Made by a program: the position numbers and the translations under genes. Below the pieces are notes generated by a model. It was not told the origin of the DNA, did no database searches, and worked only from the letters and a program-made list of their open reading frames with translations. 64,000 nt of DNA from the NCBI RefSeq assembly GCF_015351395.1, contig NZ_JADKPV010000001.1, positions 62,001-126,000 of the forward strand, written 5' to 3'. Below, one piece after another: positions 26,606-34,201 of the stretch (positions within the stretch are counted from its first letter, which is position 1; each line of letters opens with the position of its first letter). Source of the DNA: Savagea serpentis. GTDB taxonomy: Bacteria > Bacillota > Bacilli > Bacillales_A > Planococcaceae.

Positions 26606-26631
26606 GTTTATCATTCGTCACAATAGGGTAT
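26606..26631 (+). promoter_or_regulatory. Sigma-B-type promoter of ytxGH
   Basis: GTTTAT at 26606-26611 and GGGTAT at 26626-26631 are separated by 14 bases. This matches the general-stress sigma-B consensus (GTTTAA, 12-15, GGGTAT) at 11 of 12 positions. Transcription would start near 26640, about 30 bases before ytxG. In B. subtilis ytxGHJ is a sigma-B operon. Confidence 0.8.
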
Positions 26632-26671
26632 GACAGTATCAATACGATATTATGTTAGAGGAGGACTAGGA

Positions 26672-27115
26672 ATGGAGAATTTACTTTACGTTGCAGCGAT
26701 TGTCGCGGCGATTGCCTTTTTAATTTTATGCGTCAGCTTAGCGATTACACTCATCTCTTTAAAAGATACGATCAAAGTAGCGACAGCCACTTTAGATGAT
26801 GTATCGAAACAAATGGAAGGCATCACAGTCGAAACGACAGCTTTGTTACATAAAACAAACGCACTCGCAGAAGACATTCAACAAAAATCTGAAAAACTGA
26901 ATACGGTTGTCGATGCAGTGAAAGGTGTCGGATCGTCAGTAAGTAATTTAAACCAATCTGTCACACGAGTATCGAATTCAGTCGCACTCGAAGCAGAGAA
27001 AAATAGCGACAAAATTGCGCAAGCTGTTCAATGGGGCAATGTCGTCATTGAACTGATGAATAAAGCGAAAGGTACGAAACTACCAAAATCAAAAGGTTGG
27101 AAATCGTACAACTAA
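26672..27115 (+). CDS. ytxG: DUF948-family protein YtxG
   Basis: A 147-residue protein of the DUF948 family. One N-terminal transmembrane helix (about residues 4-28) is followed by a long, coiled-coil-like region of heptad-spaced V/L/T residues (LDDVSKQMEGITVETTALL and onward), probably facing the cytoplasm. It resembles chemoreceptor-type coiled coils without a signalling hairpin. AGAGGAGGA sits 6 bases before ATG at 26672. It is followed by ytxH and lies behind a sigma-B promoter, so it is likely a general stress protein. Molecular function unknown. Confidence 0.87.
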   Translation: MENLLYVAAIVAAIAFLILCVSLAITLISLKDTIKVATATLDDVSKQMEGITVETTALLHKTNALAEDIQQKSEKLNTVVDAVKGVGSSVSNLNQSVTRVSNSVALEAEKNSDKIAQAVQWGNVVIELMNKAKGTKLPKSKGWKSYN

Positions 27116-27141
27116 AACGAACATTATTAGGAGGATGGAAC

Positions 27142-27645
27142 ATGACAAACGAAAAAGAGTATGTAAACACGTATGGTAACCCAAGTTATGAACACCGCCC
27201 GAGCGCGAAGGAAAGCTATGAGGCTGAATCAGGCGTAGGTAGCTTCCTCGTTGGTGCAACAATCGGTGCACTTGCAGGGGCAGTAACAGCGCTTTTACTC
27301 GCACCGAAATCAGGTCGTGAAATGCGCGAAGATATCTCGACTCAAGCTGTCGAACTAAAAGATAAAACGATTGAATTAACAGCAGTCGCGAAAGAAAAAG
27401 CGGAAGGATTCGCTCAAGCGACGAAAGAGAAAACAGAAGAAATGACACAGGCAGCGAAAGAGAAAACAGATGAATTCACACAAGCTGCCAAAGAAAAAAC
27501 AGAAGAAATGTCAAAAGTCATTAAAGAAAAAACAGGCGAAGTTGTCGACAAAGTAAAAGGCGAACAAGAAGCACCACTTGACGATGGAACAGCTTCAACA
27601 GAAGGCGAAGAGCCACTCGAAGAAGAAACAAAAGAAGAGAAATAA
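27142..27645 (+). CDS. ytxH: YtxH-family stress protein with 11-residue repeats
   Basis: A 167-residue protein. The YtxH core GSFLVGATIGALAGAVTALL near residues 30-50 is a glycine-rich membrane-associated helix, closed by LAPKSGREMRED. The C-terminal half is made of repeated 11-residue units of the type TQAAKEKTEEM, a pattern shared with LEA-like and apolipoprotein-like amphipathic helices. ATG at 27142 follows AGGAGG by 7 bases; a longer reading from 27097 overlaps ytxG. The companion ytxJ of B. subtilis is absent. Probably protects membranes or proteins under stress, by analogy only. Confidence 0.87.
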   Translation: MTNEKEYVNTYGNPSYEHRPSAKESYEAESGVGSFLVGATIGALAGAVTALLLAPKSGREMREDISTQAVELKDKTIELTAVAKEKAEGFAQATKEKTEEMTQAAKEKTDEFTQAAKEKTEEMSKVIKEKTGEVVDKVKGEQEAPLDDGTASTEGEEPLEEETKEEK

Positions 27646-27687
27646 AAATGAGCGTAGGCAGATCACATTCTGCTTACGCTCATTTTT
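27645..27687. terminator. Bidirectional terminator between ytxH and the FtsA-like gene
   Basis: A stem of about 18 bp (aaaaatgagcgtaggcag with ctgcttacgctcattttt, one mismatch) has an 8-base loop and T-runs on both strands. Confidence 0.9.
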
Positions 27688-27688
27688 G

Positions 27689-29824
27689 TTAAAAGAAATT
27701 AACGGCGAGTTCATCGCCATTAAAAATGGGATCTGTAAATTCTGCAGGACTCCCATTGCGACTAAGCTGATATTGTGCGCGAGCTGCAGTCGGTAATTCA
27801 AAATTAGTATGCGCAAAGACATCGCTAAACATAAAATTCGTTGTCGGACGCGTTTGCCAAGAAACTTCATCTTCATTTGTGACAATGAGTTGTAAGTCGG
27901 TCACTTCTTCATCATTTACAATAATCGTATAATTCATGCGAGTCATATTGACGAGCTCTCCATTAAATTGAACGGAAATCGCGGATGTCGTATATAAGTT
28001 TAACTCTTTTGCGATTTGTGCGAGTGTGCGCTCGGACTGTTGAATGAGTTGGATGACCGCGCCGTTTTGAATCGCTGTTTGTGGAGTCGCTACTTGACCA
28101 TTCATATATAACAACACATTGCTTGGCTTTAATTGATGAGGACGTCCGTCAATTTTTACGAGCATACTTTCCCCACGAGCGAGTTCAATATCACAATGTT
28201 CGAGACATTGTCCAACTGTTGTCAGTTGTTTCGCTTCAATGACGTCACGATCTTTTAACAGTTCATTTAGAGTAGCCGGATTCCCATTCAATGTTAAAGT
28301 CGGCTCAATCGTATAAGTTTCACCATTAATGGTGAGATGTAAAGGTTCAATTTTTTCGATTAAATCACTAATTTTCGCTACAGCGTCTTTGCCTTTTTGT
28401 CCTGGAATGACTTCAATAGCGTCTCCATCGGCAACAGGTGATTTGATCGATACGAGTTCGCCATTGCGATGAATGATGGAAGGTGTACCATGTTCGCCTG
28501 GGACGGTAATAAATTGTCCATTCACGGTGAGTGTCATGCCGAGTCCCGGTTTTCCAAACAATTGTGAGACATTAATTTGTGCATGAATGAGCACGTCGCC
28601 CACTGTTAAATTAGATAATTCAAAAAGTCGAACAGCCCGACCATTGACCGAAACGGACACGTATTGAATGGGAGATTCTTGAGCGGCGAGCGCAATGCCA
28701 ATCGGCGTGACGAGTGCTGGCGAGTTTTGAATATTGTCTTGAATGATCACATTTTTAATCGCTTTCGTATCTCGAATTTGAACGCGTGCTTGAGGAAGCT
28801 TTAAATGATCACTCATCCGCTCAGTTAAAGTTGGTGTTAAACTTCCACCGCCGATGACCATGACCGCTTGAGGTGGATGGCCTCCATTGGAACTTAAAAT
28901 CTGTTCGGAAATCGCGATTGCGAGTTCATCGATAGATGGCGATAAAATGGACAATAATTCTTCATAAGACGCCTCATACGTCATGCCTAAAATATCTTCA
29001 AATTCCACGGTTTTGCCATCAGTCCATCGTCTTTTAATTTGTTCGGCAATCGGGAAGTCGAGCAAGTAATGACTGCTTAATTGTTCTGTAATTTCATCAC
29101 CGGCAATCGGCACCATACCGTAAGCAGAAACCGTATTATCGCTCGTGATGGCGATGTCGCTCGTGCCAGCGCCGATATCGACGAGCGCGACATTTAAGCG
29201 TCGCATCGATTGGGGGATTAAAACATGAATCGCCGCAATCGGCTCGAGTGTGAGTCCGGACATTTTTAACCCAGCTCGCTCTAAAGAATGAATTAAACTT
29301 TCGATGACGACGCGTGGTAAGAATGTCGCAATCACTTTGATCGTTGCGACTTGTCCGTGTTGATCGATTAAATTGCCGATGACTTCACCGTCGAGTTCGT
29401 ATTGCAGTACAGAGTAACCGACACAATAATAGGTTGTCGATAATTCTTTCGTCTGTTTCATTAGTTGTTCGTGTGCTTCTTGCACGGCAGCGAGTTCTAA
29501 ATTTTGGACCGCTTCGGTTGAAATGAGCAAGCGCTCAGATAAATCGATGGAGGCTTCTCCACGAATTGTTTTTAATGCGCGTCCAGCGGCAGCGACATTC
29601 ACTTCCTTCAATGGACCGTGTCTTTCTTCAAACTGCTCCTTAATTTGTTCGATTACTTGTGCTACGCTGAGCACATTATGTATTTGGCCATCGATCATCG
29701 CACGTTCTTTATGTTCGACTTGCATTAAGTCAATCACCTCATATTGTTCGTCGTCAAGTTGTTTCATAATCGTTCCAACGACAGAACGGGTACCGATGTC
29801 TAAAGAGAATAATAATGGGGACAC
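27689..29824 (-). CDS. FtsA/PilM-like actin-fold protein with repeated C-terminal domains
   Basis: A 711-residue protein. Residues 1-370 form an FtsA-type actin-like ATPase: phosphate-1 DIGTRSVVG (8-16), an SHS2-like insert, phosphate-2 DIGAGTSDIAI near 215 and adenosine motif IGGGSLTP near 322. FtsA's C-terminal amphipathic membrane anchor is absent. Instead residues 380-711 hold about five degenerate 55-75 residue units with a strand ending in V/I-N-G, a helix such as TVGDVLIHAQIN, a second N-G turn and a closing DGDAIEV-like strand, resembling ThiS/ubiquitin-type beta-grasp repeats. No membrane segment is seen. The GTG start has AAAGGATG upstream. Target unknown; cell division or surface assembly are possible. 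Confidence 0.82.
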   Translation of the reverse strand: MSPLLFSLDIGTRSVVGTIMKQLDDEQYEVIDLMQVEHKERAMIDGQIHNVLSVAQVIEQIKEQFEERHGPLKEVNVAAAGRALKTIRGEASIDLSERLLISTEAVQNLELAAVQEAHEQLMKQTKELSTTYYCVGYSVLQYELDGEVIGNLIDQHGQVATIKVIATFLPRVVIESLIHSLERAGLKMSGLTLEPIAAIHVLIPQSMRRLNVALVDIGAGTSDIAITSDNTVSAYGMVPIAGDEITEQLSSHYLLDFPIAEQIKRRWTDGKTVEFEDILGMTYEASYEELLSILSPSIDELAIAISEQILSSNGGHPPQAVMVIGGGSLTPTLTERMSDHLKLPQARVQIRDTKAIKNVIIQDNIQNSPALVTPIGIALAAQESPIQYVSVSVNGRAVRLFELSNLTVGDVLIHAQINVSQLFGKPGLGMTLTVNGQFITVPGEHGTPSIIHRNGELVSIKSPVADGDAIEVIPGQKGKDAVAKISDLIEKIEPLHLTINGETYTIEPTLTLNGNPATLNELLKDRDVIEAKQLTTVGQCLEHCDIELARGESMLVKIDGRPHQLKPSNVLLYMNGQVATPQTAIQNGAVIQLIQQSERTLAQIAKELNLYTTSAISVQFNGELVNMTRMNYTIIVNDEEVTDLQLIVTNEDEVSWQTRPTTNFMFSDVFAHTNFELPTAARAQYQLSRNGSPAEFTDPIFNGDELAVNFF

Positions 29825-29880
29825 GCACGTTCATCCTTTCATCAAAAAAATGTAAAAATCTAAATATTTACTTAAATTGC

Positions 29881-29909
29881 GTGACTTTTCAAAAAGGTTT
29901 CTTTATAAT
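29881..29909 (+). promoter_or_regulatory. Sigma-A-type promoter of aroA
   Basis: GTGACT, a 17-base spacer and a perfect TATAAT lie about 90 bases ahead of aroA. Confidence 0.6.
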
Positions 29910-29999
29910 GAAATCTATTATAACAAAATGTAACATACAATCATTAGAACGAAAAGGGTTTCGCGTGATTGTTATGTTCGGAGAGGAGATTTAAATCAG

Positions 30000-31082
30000 A
30001 TGAGACAACAAGACTTAGAACAGTTAAGAAAAGAAGTTGACGGACTGAACGTTAAGATTTTAGATTTAATTAACGAGCGTACGTCATTAGTGAAGAAAAT
30101 TGGTAAAGTAAAAGAGAAGCAAGGTGTCAATCGATATGACCCTATGCGTGAGCGTGAGATGTTAAATTTCCTCAAAGAATATAATGAGGGACCGCTTCCG
30201 AATGGAATTTTAGACGAGATTTTTAAAGGCATTTTCATGTCAGCATTAGAAATTCAAAAAGACGAGGAAAAAAATGCACTACTCGTTTCTCGTAAGCGTA
30301 AACCAGAAGATACAATCGTTAATGTAAATGGTACGAAAATCGGTGATGGTAGCCAAACATTCGTGTTCGGTCCATGTGCTGTTGAATCATATGAGCAAGT
30401 GAAAGCAGTCGCCCAGTCAATCAAAGCGAAAGGGCTGACGATGATTCGTGGAGGAGCTTATAAGCCACGTACATCACCTTACGATTTCCAAGGGCTCGGC
30501 TTAGAAGGATTAAAAATTTTACGCCAAGTAGCGGATGAAGAAGGATTGCAAGTCGTAACAGAAATCGTGACACCAGGGCATTTAGAAGAGGCGCTTGACT
30601 ACGTAGATGTCGTACAAATTGGTGCGCGTAATATGCAAAACTTCGAACTCCTGAAAGAAGCAGGAATGATCAATAAACCTGTCCTTTTAAAACGTGGCAT
30701 GTCAGCGACGATTGACGAGTTCGTGAAAGCGGCAGAATACATTATCGCAAAAGGAAATGACCAGATCATTTTATGTGAGCGTGGTATTCGCACATACGAA
30801 ACAGCGACACGAAATACTTTAGATATTTCAGCTGTACCAATTTTAAAACAAGAAACTCACTTACCTGTTATGGTTGACGTCACACATTCGACAGGACGCA
30901 AAGATTTATTGCTTCCAACAGCGAAAGCTGCAATTGCAGTTGGCGCGGATGGCGTCATGGCGGAGGTTCACCCAGATCCAGCAGTCGCGCTTTCAGATGC
31001 GCAACAGCAAATGGACATCGGAGAATTCGACGCATTTTACGAAGAAATTCAACGTTTCATGAAAAATTACGCAACTGTATAA
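30000..31082 (+). CDS. aroA: Bifunctional chorismate mutase / DAHP synthase
   Basis: A 360-residue two-domain enzyme. Residues 1-85 are an AroQ-type chorismate mutase helical domain (REEVDGLN-like start, [11 protein letters not shown] and [11 protein letters not shown]). Residues 95-360 are a KDO8P-type DAHP synthase with FGPCAVES near 121, [16 protein letters not shown] near 150 and the metal-site [13 protein letters not shown] near the end. It condenses PEP and erythrose-4-phosphate, the first shikimate step. In Bacillus the mutase domain senses chorismate and prephenate for feedback control. It sits next to ccpA as in B. subtilis. Confidence 0.95.
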   Translation: MRQQDLEQLRKEVDGLNVKILDLINERTSLVKKIGKVKEKQGVNRYDPMREREMLNFLKEYNEGPLPNGILDEIFKGIFMSALEIQKDEEKNALLVSRKRKPEDTIVNVNGTKIGDGSQTFVFGPCAVESYEQVKAVAQSIKAKGLTMIRGGAYKPRTSPYDFQGLGLEGLKILRQVADEEGLQVVTEIVTPGHLEEALDYVDVVQIGARNMQNFELLKEAGMINKPVLLKRGMSATIDEFVKAAEYIIAKGNDQIILCERGIRTYETATRNTLDISAVPILKQETHLPVMVDVTHSTGRKDLLLPTAKAAIAVGADGVMAEVHPDPAVALSDAQQQMDIGEFDAFYEEIQRFMKNYATV

Positions 31083-31087
31083 TAAAA

Positions 31088-31130
31088 AAATGCCGGAATC
31101 ACCTCACAATAGGTGGCCCGGCATTTATTT
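31088..31130 (+). terminator. Terminator of aroA
   Basis: The stem aaatgccgg/ccggcattt with an inner cacct/aggtg stem is followed by a T-rich tail. Confidence 0.8.
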
Positions 31131-31132
31131 TG

Positions 31133-31141
31133 TGGTAAAAT
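31133..31141 (+). promoter_or_regulatory. Candidate extended -10 promoter of ccpA
   Basis: TGG-TAAAAT immediately follows the aroA terminator and would give a short leader before ccpA's GAGGAGGG. Confidence 0.42.
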
Positions 31142-31167
31142 GAAAAGAAAGAGGAGGGCGATACGTT

Positions 31168-32184
31168 ATGGCAATAACGATTTACGATGTAGCGGAAGAG
31201 GCGAACGTCTCCATGGCTACCGTATCGAGAGTCGTCAACGGCAACCCGAATGTGAAGCCGGAGACGAGAAAGAAAGTATTGGCAGTGATCGAACGATTAG
31301 GATATCGTCCGAATGCTGTGGCGAGAGGACTCGCTAGTAAAAAAACGACGACGATTGGAGTCATCGTACCCGATGCGTCCAAAACATTTTACGCGGAATT
31401 ATCACGAGGCATTGCGGATATTGCGACGATGTATGAATATAATATCATTTTATCGAACTCGGATAAGCGCCAAGATCGCGAAGTCGAGTTACTGGAAGAC
31501 CATCTCGGCAAACAAGTGGATGGCATCATTTTTATGAGCGATTCGATTACACCACAATTACGTGAAGAAATGCGTCGTGCGAATGTTCCGATTGTATTAG
31601 CAGGAACACTCGACGCAGAGAAAGAATTCCCAACAGTGAATATGGAATATGAAGAAGCAGCATATCTCGCGACGAAAAAATTAATTGAAAATGGACATTC
31701 GAATTTAGCATTCGTTTCAGGACCATTTACGCGTGATATTAACCGTTTATGCAAAAAGGTTGGATTTGAAAAAGCGCATGAAGAAGCCGGATTTGCGGTA
31801 AATCCTGAATTTATTTTAGAAACAGATAATACGTATGATGATGCGTACAATCATTGGTGTGAAATGTTAGAGCGCGATAATGCACCGACAGCGATTCTCG
31901 TCAGCAATGATGAACTCGCAGTAGGTATTTTAAACGCGATTCGTGACAATAAATTTTCAGTGCCGGATGATTTTGAAATTATTTGTTTCGAGCATTCATT
32001 ACTTGCGCGTGCAGTACGTCCACAGTTGACATCCGTCGTCATCCCATTGTATGACCTCGGAGCTGTATCGATGCGTTTATTAACGAAATTAATGAATAAA
32101 GAAGAAGTGGAAGAAGATAAAGTGATGTTGCCGTATCGTGTAGAATGGCGTGCATCGACGAAAGAAAAAAATCCACTCGCTTAA
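31168..32184 (+). CDS. ccpA: Catabolite control protein A
   Basis: A 338-residue LacI/GalR-family regulator. The N-terminal helix-turn-helix TIYDVAEEANVSMATVSRVV with hinge helix PNAVARGLASKK is nearly the canonical CcpA sequence, and the periplasmic-binding-protein-like core continues with IGVIVPDASKTFYAELSRG. With HPr-Ser-P it binds cre sites to repress secondary catabolism and activate overflow pathways when glucose is plentiful. Start ATG follows GAGGAGGG. The neighbouring acuC carries a cre-like site upstream, consistent with local CcpA control. Confidence 0.97.
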   Translation: MAITIYDVAEEANVSMATVSRVVNGNPNVKPETRKKVLAVIERLGYRPNAVARGLASKKTTTIGVIVPDASKTFYAELSRGIADIATMYEYNIILSNSDKRQDREVELLEDHLGKQVDGIIFMSDSITPQLREEMRRANVPIVLAGTLDAEKEFPTVNMEYEEAAYLATKKLIENGHSNLAFVSGPFTRDINRLCKKVGFEKAHEEAGFAVNPEFILETDNTYDDAYNHWCEMLERDNAPTAILVSNDELAVGILNAIRDNKFSVPDDFEIICFEHSLLARAVRPQLTSVVIPLYDLGAVSMRLLTKLMNKEEVEEDKVMLPYRVEWRASTKEKNPLA

Positions 32185-32188
32185 TAAA

Positions 32189-32228
32189 ACAGCCGAAAAA
32201 TCATCGTTGATTTTTCGACTGTTTTTTC
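32189..32228. terminator. Terminator between ccpA and acuC
   Basis: The stem acag-c-cgaaaaatca/tgattttTCG-a-ctgt has a 3-4 base loop and T-runs on both strands, between convergent stops. Confidence 0.85.
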
Positions 32229-33374
32229 TTATGGGCAAACGACGGATAAAGCGCGTTGCAAGGCGTTATAATTGTTGACATCAATGACCGAACGTCGCTC
32301 GATAGGTGCGAAGATGTCAACGGGATCGCGCCAATGCAAATCGAGTGGTTCGTCATAATATTTTTGAATTTCTTTCACCACATCGGGTGGAAGAGGGCCC
32401 TCTGGTATGTCGATATCGTTCATGACGAGCCAAATCATCGCCCAGGCACGTGTCACTGCTCGCCAATCATATCCGCCACCGCCCGTTGCGATCCAGCGAC
32501 CTTCACAGTATGTATCCGCAAGCCGGCGAGCGACTTTAGGAATGGTTTCATATAAGTCAATCGAACAATGTAAATGAGTAAGTGGATCATACGTATGAGC
32601 GTCCGCTCCGTTTTGCGTTAAAATAACATCTGGCTTAAAGTGGTCACAGATGCGTTCCATCGCTTCTGTATATACTTGTGCGAAAGAGTCATCTTCTGTG
32701 AAGGCATCGAGTGGAATGTTAAAGCTTGAACCGTATCCTTGTCCAGTACCTCGTTCGCTCACTTCACCTGTTCCAGGGAATAAATAACGTCCCGTTTCAT
32801 GAATGGATAATGTAATGACATTCGGATTGTCATAAAATGACCATTGTACGCCATCTCCGTGGTGAGCGTCTGTGTCGACATATAATACTTTTTTTCCGTA
32901 ATTTTGAACGAGGTGTTCAATGGCTACGCTACAATCGTTATAAATACAAAATCCGCTCGCTTTACTGCGGAAACTATGATGCAGACCTCCGCTTAAATTA
33001 GCGCTATATTTCGCGCGTCCTTCCATCACTTCTTCAACAGCAGTTAAGGTCCCCCCGACGATGAGTGCTGTCGCTTCGTGCATATTGTCAAAAATCGGTG
33101 TATCTTCAGTTCCCACACCATATTTATTAATTTCCTCTTGTGTGACAGGAGAATCGCTTGCTCGCTTAATGAAGTCGATATAACGTGCATCATGAACGAG
33201 CAATAATTCTTCGTCAGTCGCTATGCGAGGAGCGACGATTTGTTCATCCGTTAATGCCCCAATAGCGCGCAAAAGTTGATACGCAATATACATGCGATTT
33301 TGATTAAATGGATGTCCATCTTTAAAATGATAATGTAAAAAATCTTCTGAAAATACAAACTTATTTTGTACCAT
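32229..33374 (-). CDS. acuC: Acetoin utilization protein AcuC, class I/II histone deacetylase fold
   Basis: A 381-residue zinc-dependent deacetylase. The active-site series is complete: GLHHSFRSKASGFCIYND near 133 (His-His pair), DTDAHHGDGVQ near 167 (metal Asp/His), and GGGGYDWRA near the C-terminus. In B. subtilis AcuC removes the acetyl group that AcuA places on acetyl-CoA synthetase. The start is ambiguous: ATG at 33374 aligns best with Bacillus AcuC but its AGGAG is very close; ATG codons at 33386 and 33383 are alternatives. A cre-like site lies upstream. Confidence 0.93.
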   Translation of the reverse strand: MVQNKFVFSEDFLHYHFKDGHPFNQNRMYIAYQLLRAIGALTDEQIVAPRIATDEELLLVHDARYIDFIKRASDSPVTQEEINKYGVGTEDTPIFDNMHEATALIVGGTLTAVEEVMEGRAKYSANLSGGLHHSFRSKASGFCIYNDCSVAIEHLVQNYGKKVLYVDTDAHHGDGVQWSFYDNPNVITLSIHETGRYLFPGTGEVSERGTGQGYGSSFNIPLDAFTEDDSFAQVYTEAMERICDHFKPDVILTQNGADAHTYDPLTHLHCSIDLYETIPKVARRLADTYCEGRWIATGGGGYDWRAVTRAWAMIWLVMNDIDIPEGPLPPDVVKEIQKYYDEPLDLHWRDPVDIFAPIERRSVIDVNNYNALQRALSVVCP

Positions 33375-33405
33375 TCTCCTCATCATCCTTTGTTATGTAT
33401 TACAC

Positions 33406-33419
33406 GTGAAGCGCTTACA
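33406..33419 (-). promoter_or_regulatory. Candidate CcpA-binding cre site upstream of acuC
   Basis: Read on the minus strand the sequence is TGTAAGCGCTTCAC. Its first 11 bases match the cre consensus TGWAANCGNTNWCA perfectly; the last three deviate. It is about 20-30 bases upstream of acuC. The acuABC operon is CcpA-controlled in B. subtilis. Confidence 0.5.
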
Positions 33420-33427
33420 AACGTATG

Positions 33428-33452
33428 TAAAAATGGAGAAGCTTCTCCATTT
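33428..33452 (-). terminator. Terminator-like palindrome between acuA and acuC
   Basis: The 22 bp palindrome aaatggagaagcttctccattt is followed on the minus strand by T. It directly follows the acuA stop and may attenuate acuC. Confidence 0.6.
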
Positions 33453-34090
33453 TATTCGTATGTCGCATACCTTCTTGCGAAACGAAGACGATCGAATTGA
33501 TCAATTGTCTCTTGATCGACATTACGGCCGATGCGGACCATTAAACAGTTTGCAGGATGCGAACAGATTTCAGGATCGTCCGTCGGTGTATACATGAGAC
33601 CCCCATGGTTCATCATCTTTTCCATCATGCGACGGTAATCCCAAACGTTCAGCCCTGTAGATTTTAAATCCCAATGCCAATAATATTCAGTCGTGATAAT
33701 AATATAATCTTCCACCGCTTCATCCATCATCGTCACTTCAAGAAGTGCTTTGCCTAAACCAGCCCCGCGGTAGTTTGGTGATACTTCAACAGCGCCAAGC
33801 ACGAGTAAACGTTCCAAATTCCCTTCTGCCCATCGTTCGAGTGGATCAGGGTAGGAGAAAGCAGCATAACCGATCACTAAATCATCGATGCGTGCAACGG
33901 TCATACGTGCTTCAGGTTGTTTAGCAACCTCTGAAAGTGCGGCATGTTGACGTTGAGCAGGACGAAAAGCGACGAGCCCTTCATCGAATGTATACGATGC
34001 AAAGCGCTCACTCGGTACTGGGCTTTCGATAATAATTTTGCCGTACGGCGAATCTTTCTCTAATTGATTATGGTTTTTCTTATGTTCCAT
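33452..34090 (-). CDS. acuA: Acetoin utilization protein AcuA, GNAT protein acetyltransferase
   Basis: A 212-residue GNAT-fold acetyltransferase. The acetyl-CoA-binding segment is VEVSPNYRGAGLGKALLEV near residue 100 (the R/Q-x-x-G-x-G/A pattern), followed by a second strand/helix pair. In B. subtilis AcuA acetylates and inactivates acetyl-CoA synthetase AcsA, and AcuC reverses this. ATG at 34090 with AGGTGG 8 bases away is preferred to the upstream GTG at 34102. The usual acuB (CBS protein) is missing between acuA and acuC, and acsA is not divergent here. A weak cre-like tggaaacgaaagaa lies at 34151-34164. Confidence 0.9.
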   Translation of the reverse strand: MEHKKNHNQLEKDSPYGKIIIESPVPSERFASYTFDEGLVAFRPAQRQHAALSEVAKQPEARMTVARIDDLVIGYAAFSYPDPLERWAEGNLERLLVLGAVEVSPNYRGAGLGKALLEVTMMDEAVEDYIIITTEYYWHWDLKSTGLNVWDYRRMMEKMMNHGGLMYTPTDDPEICSHPANCLMVRIGRNVDQETIDQFDRLRFARRYATYE

Positions 34091-34159
34091 CACATTCACC
34101 ACCTATCATTCAATGCGAACTTGTATCTAATAGTATACACTATAACAGTTTGGAAACGA

Positions 34160-34194
34160 AAGAAAACTCAACCTCTAAAAAGCGAAGTTGAGTT
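34160..34194 (-). terminator. Terminator of the penicillin-binding protein gene
   Basis: On the minus strand AACTCAAC pairs with GTTGAGTT across a 14-base loop, with a TTTTCTTTC tail, 8 bases after the PBP stop. Confidence 0.75.
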
Positions 34195-34201
34195 CTCTTT
34201 G

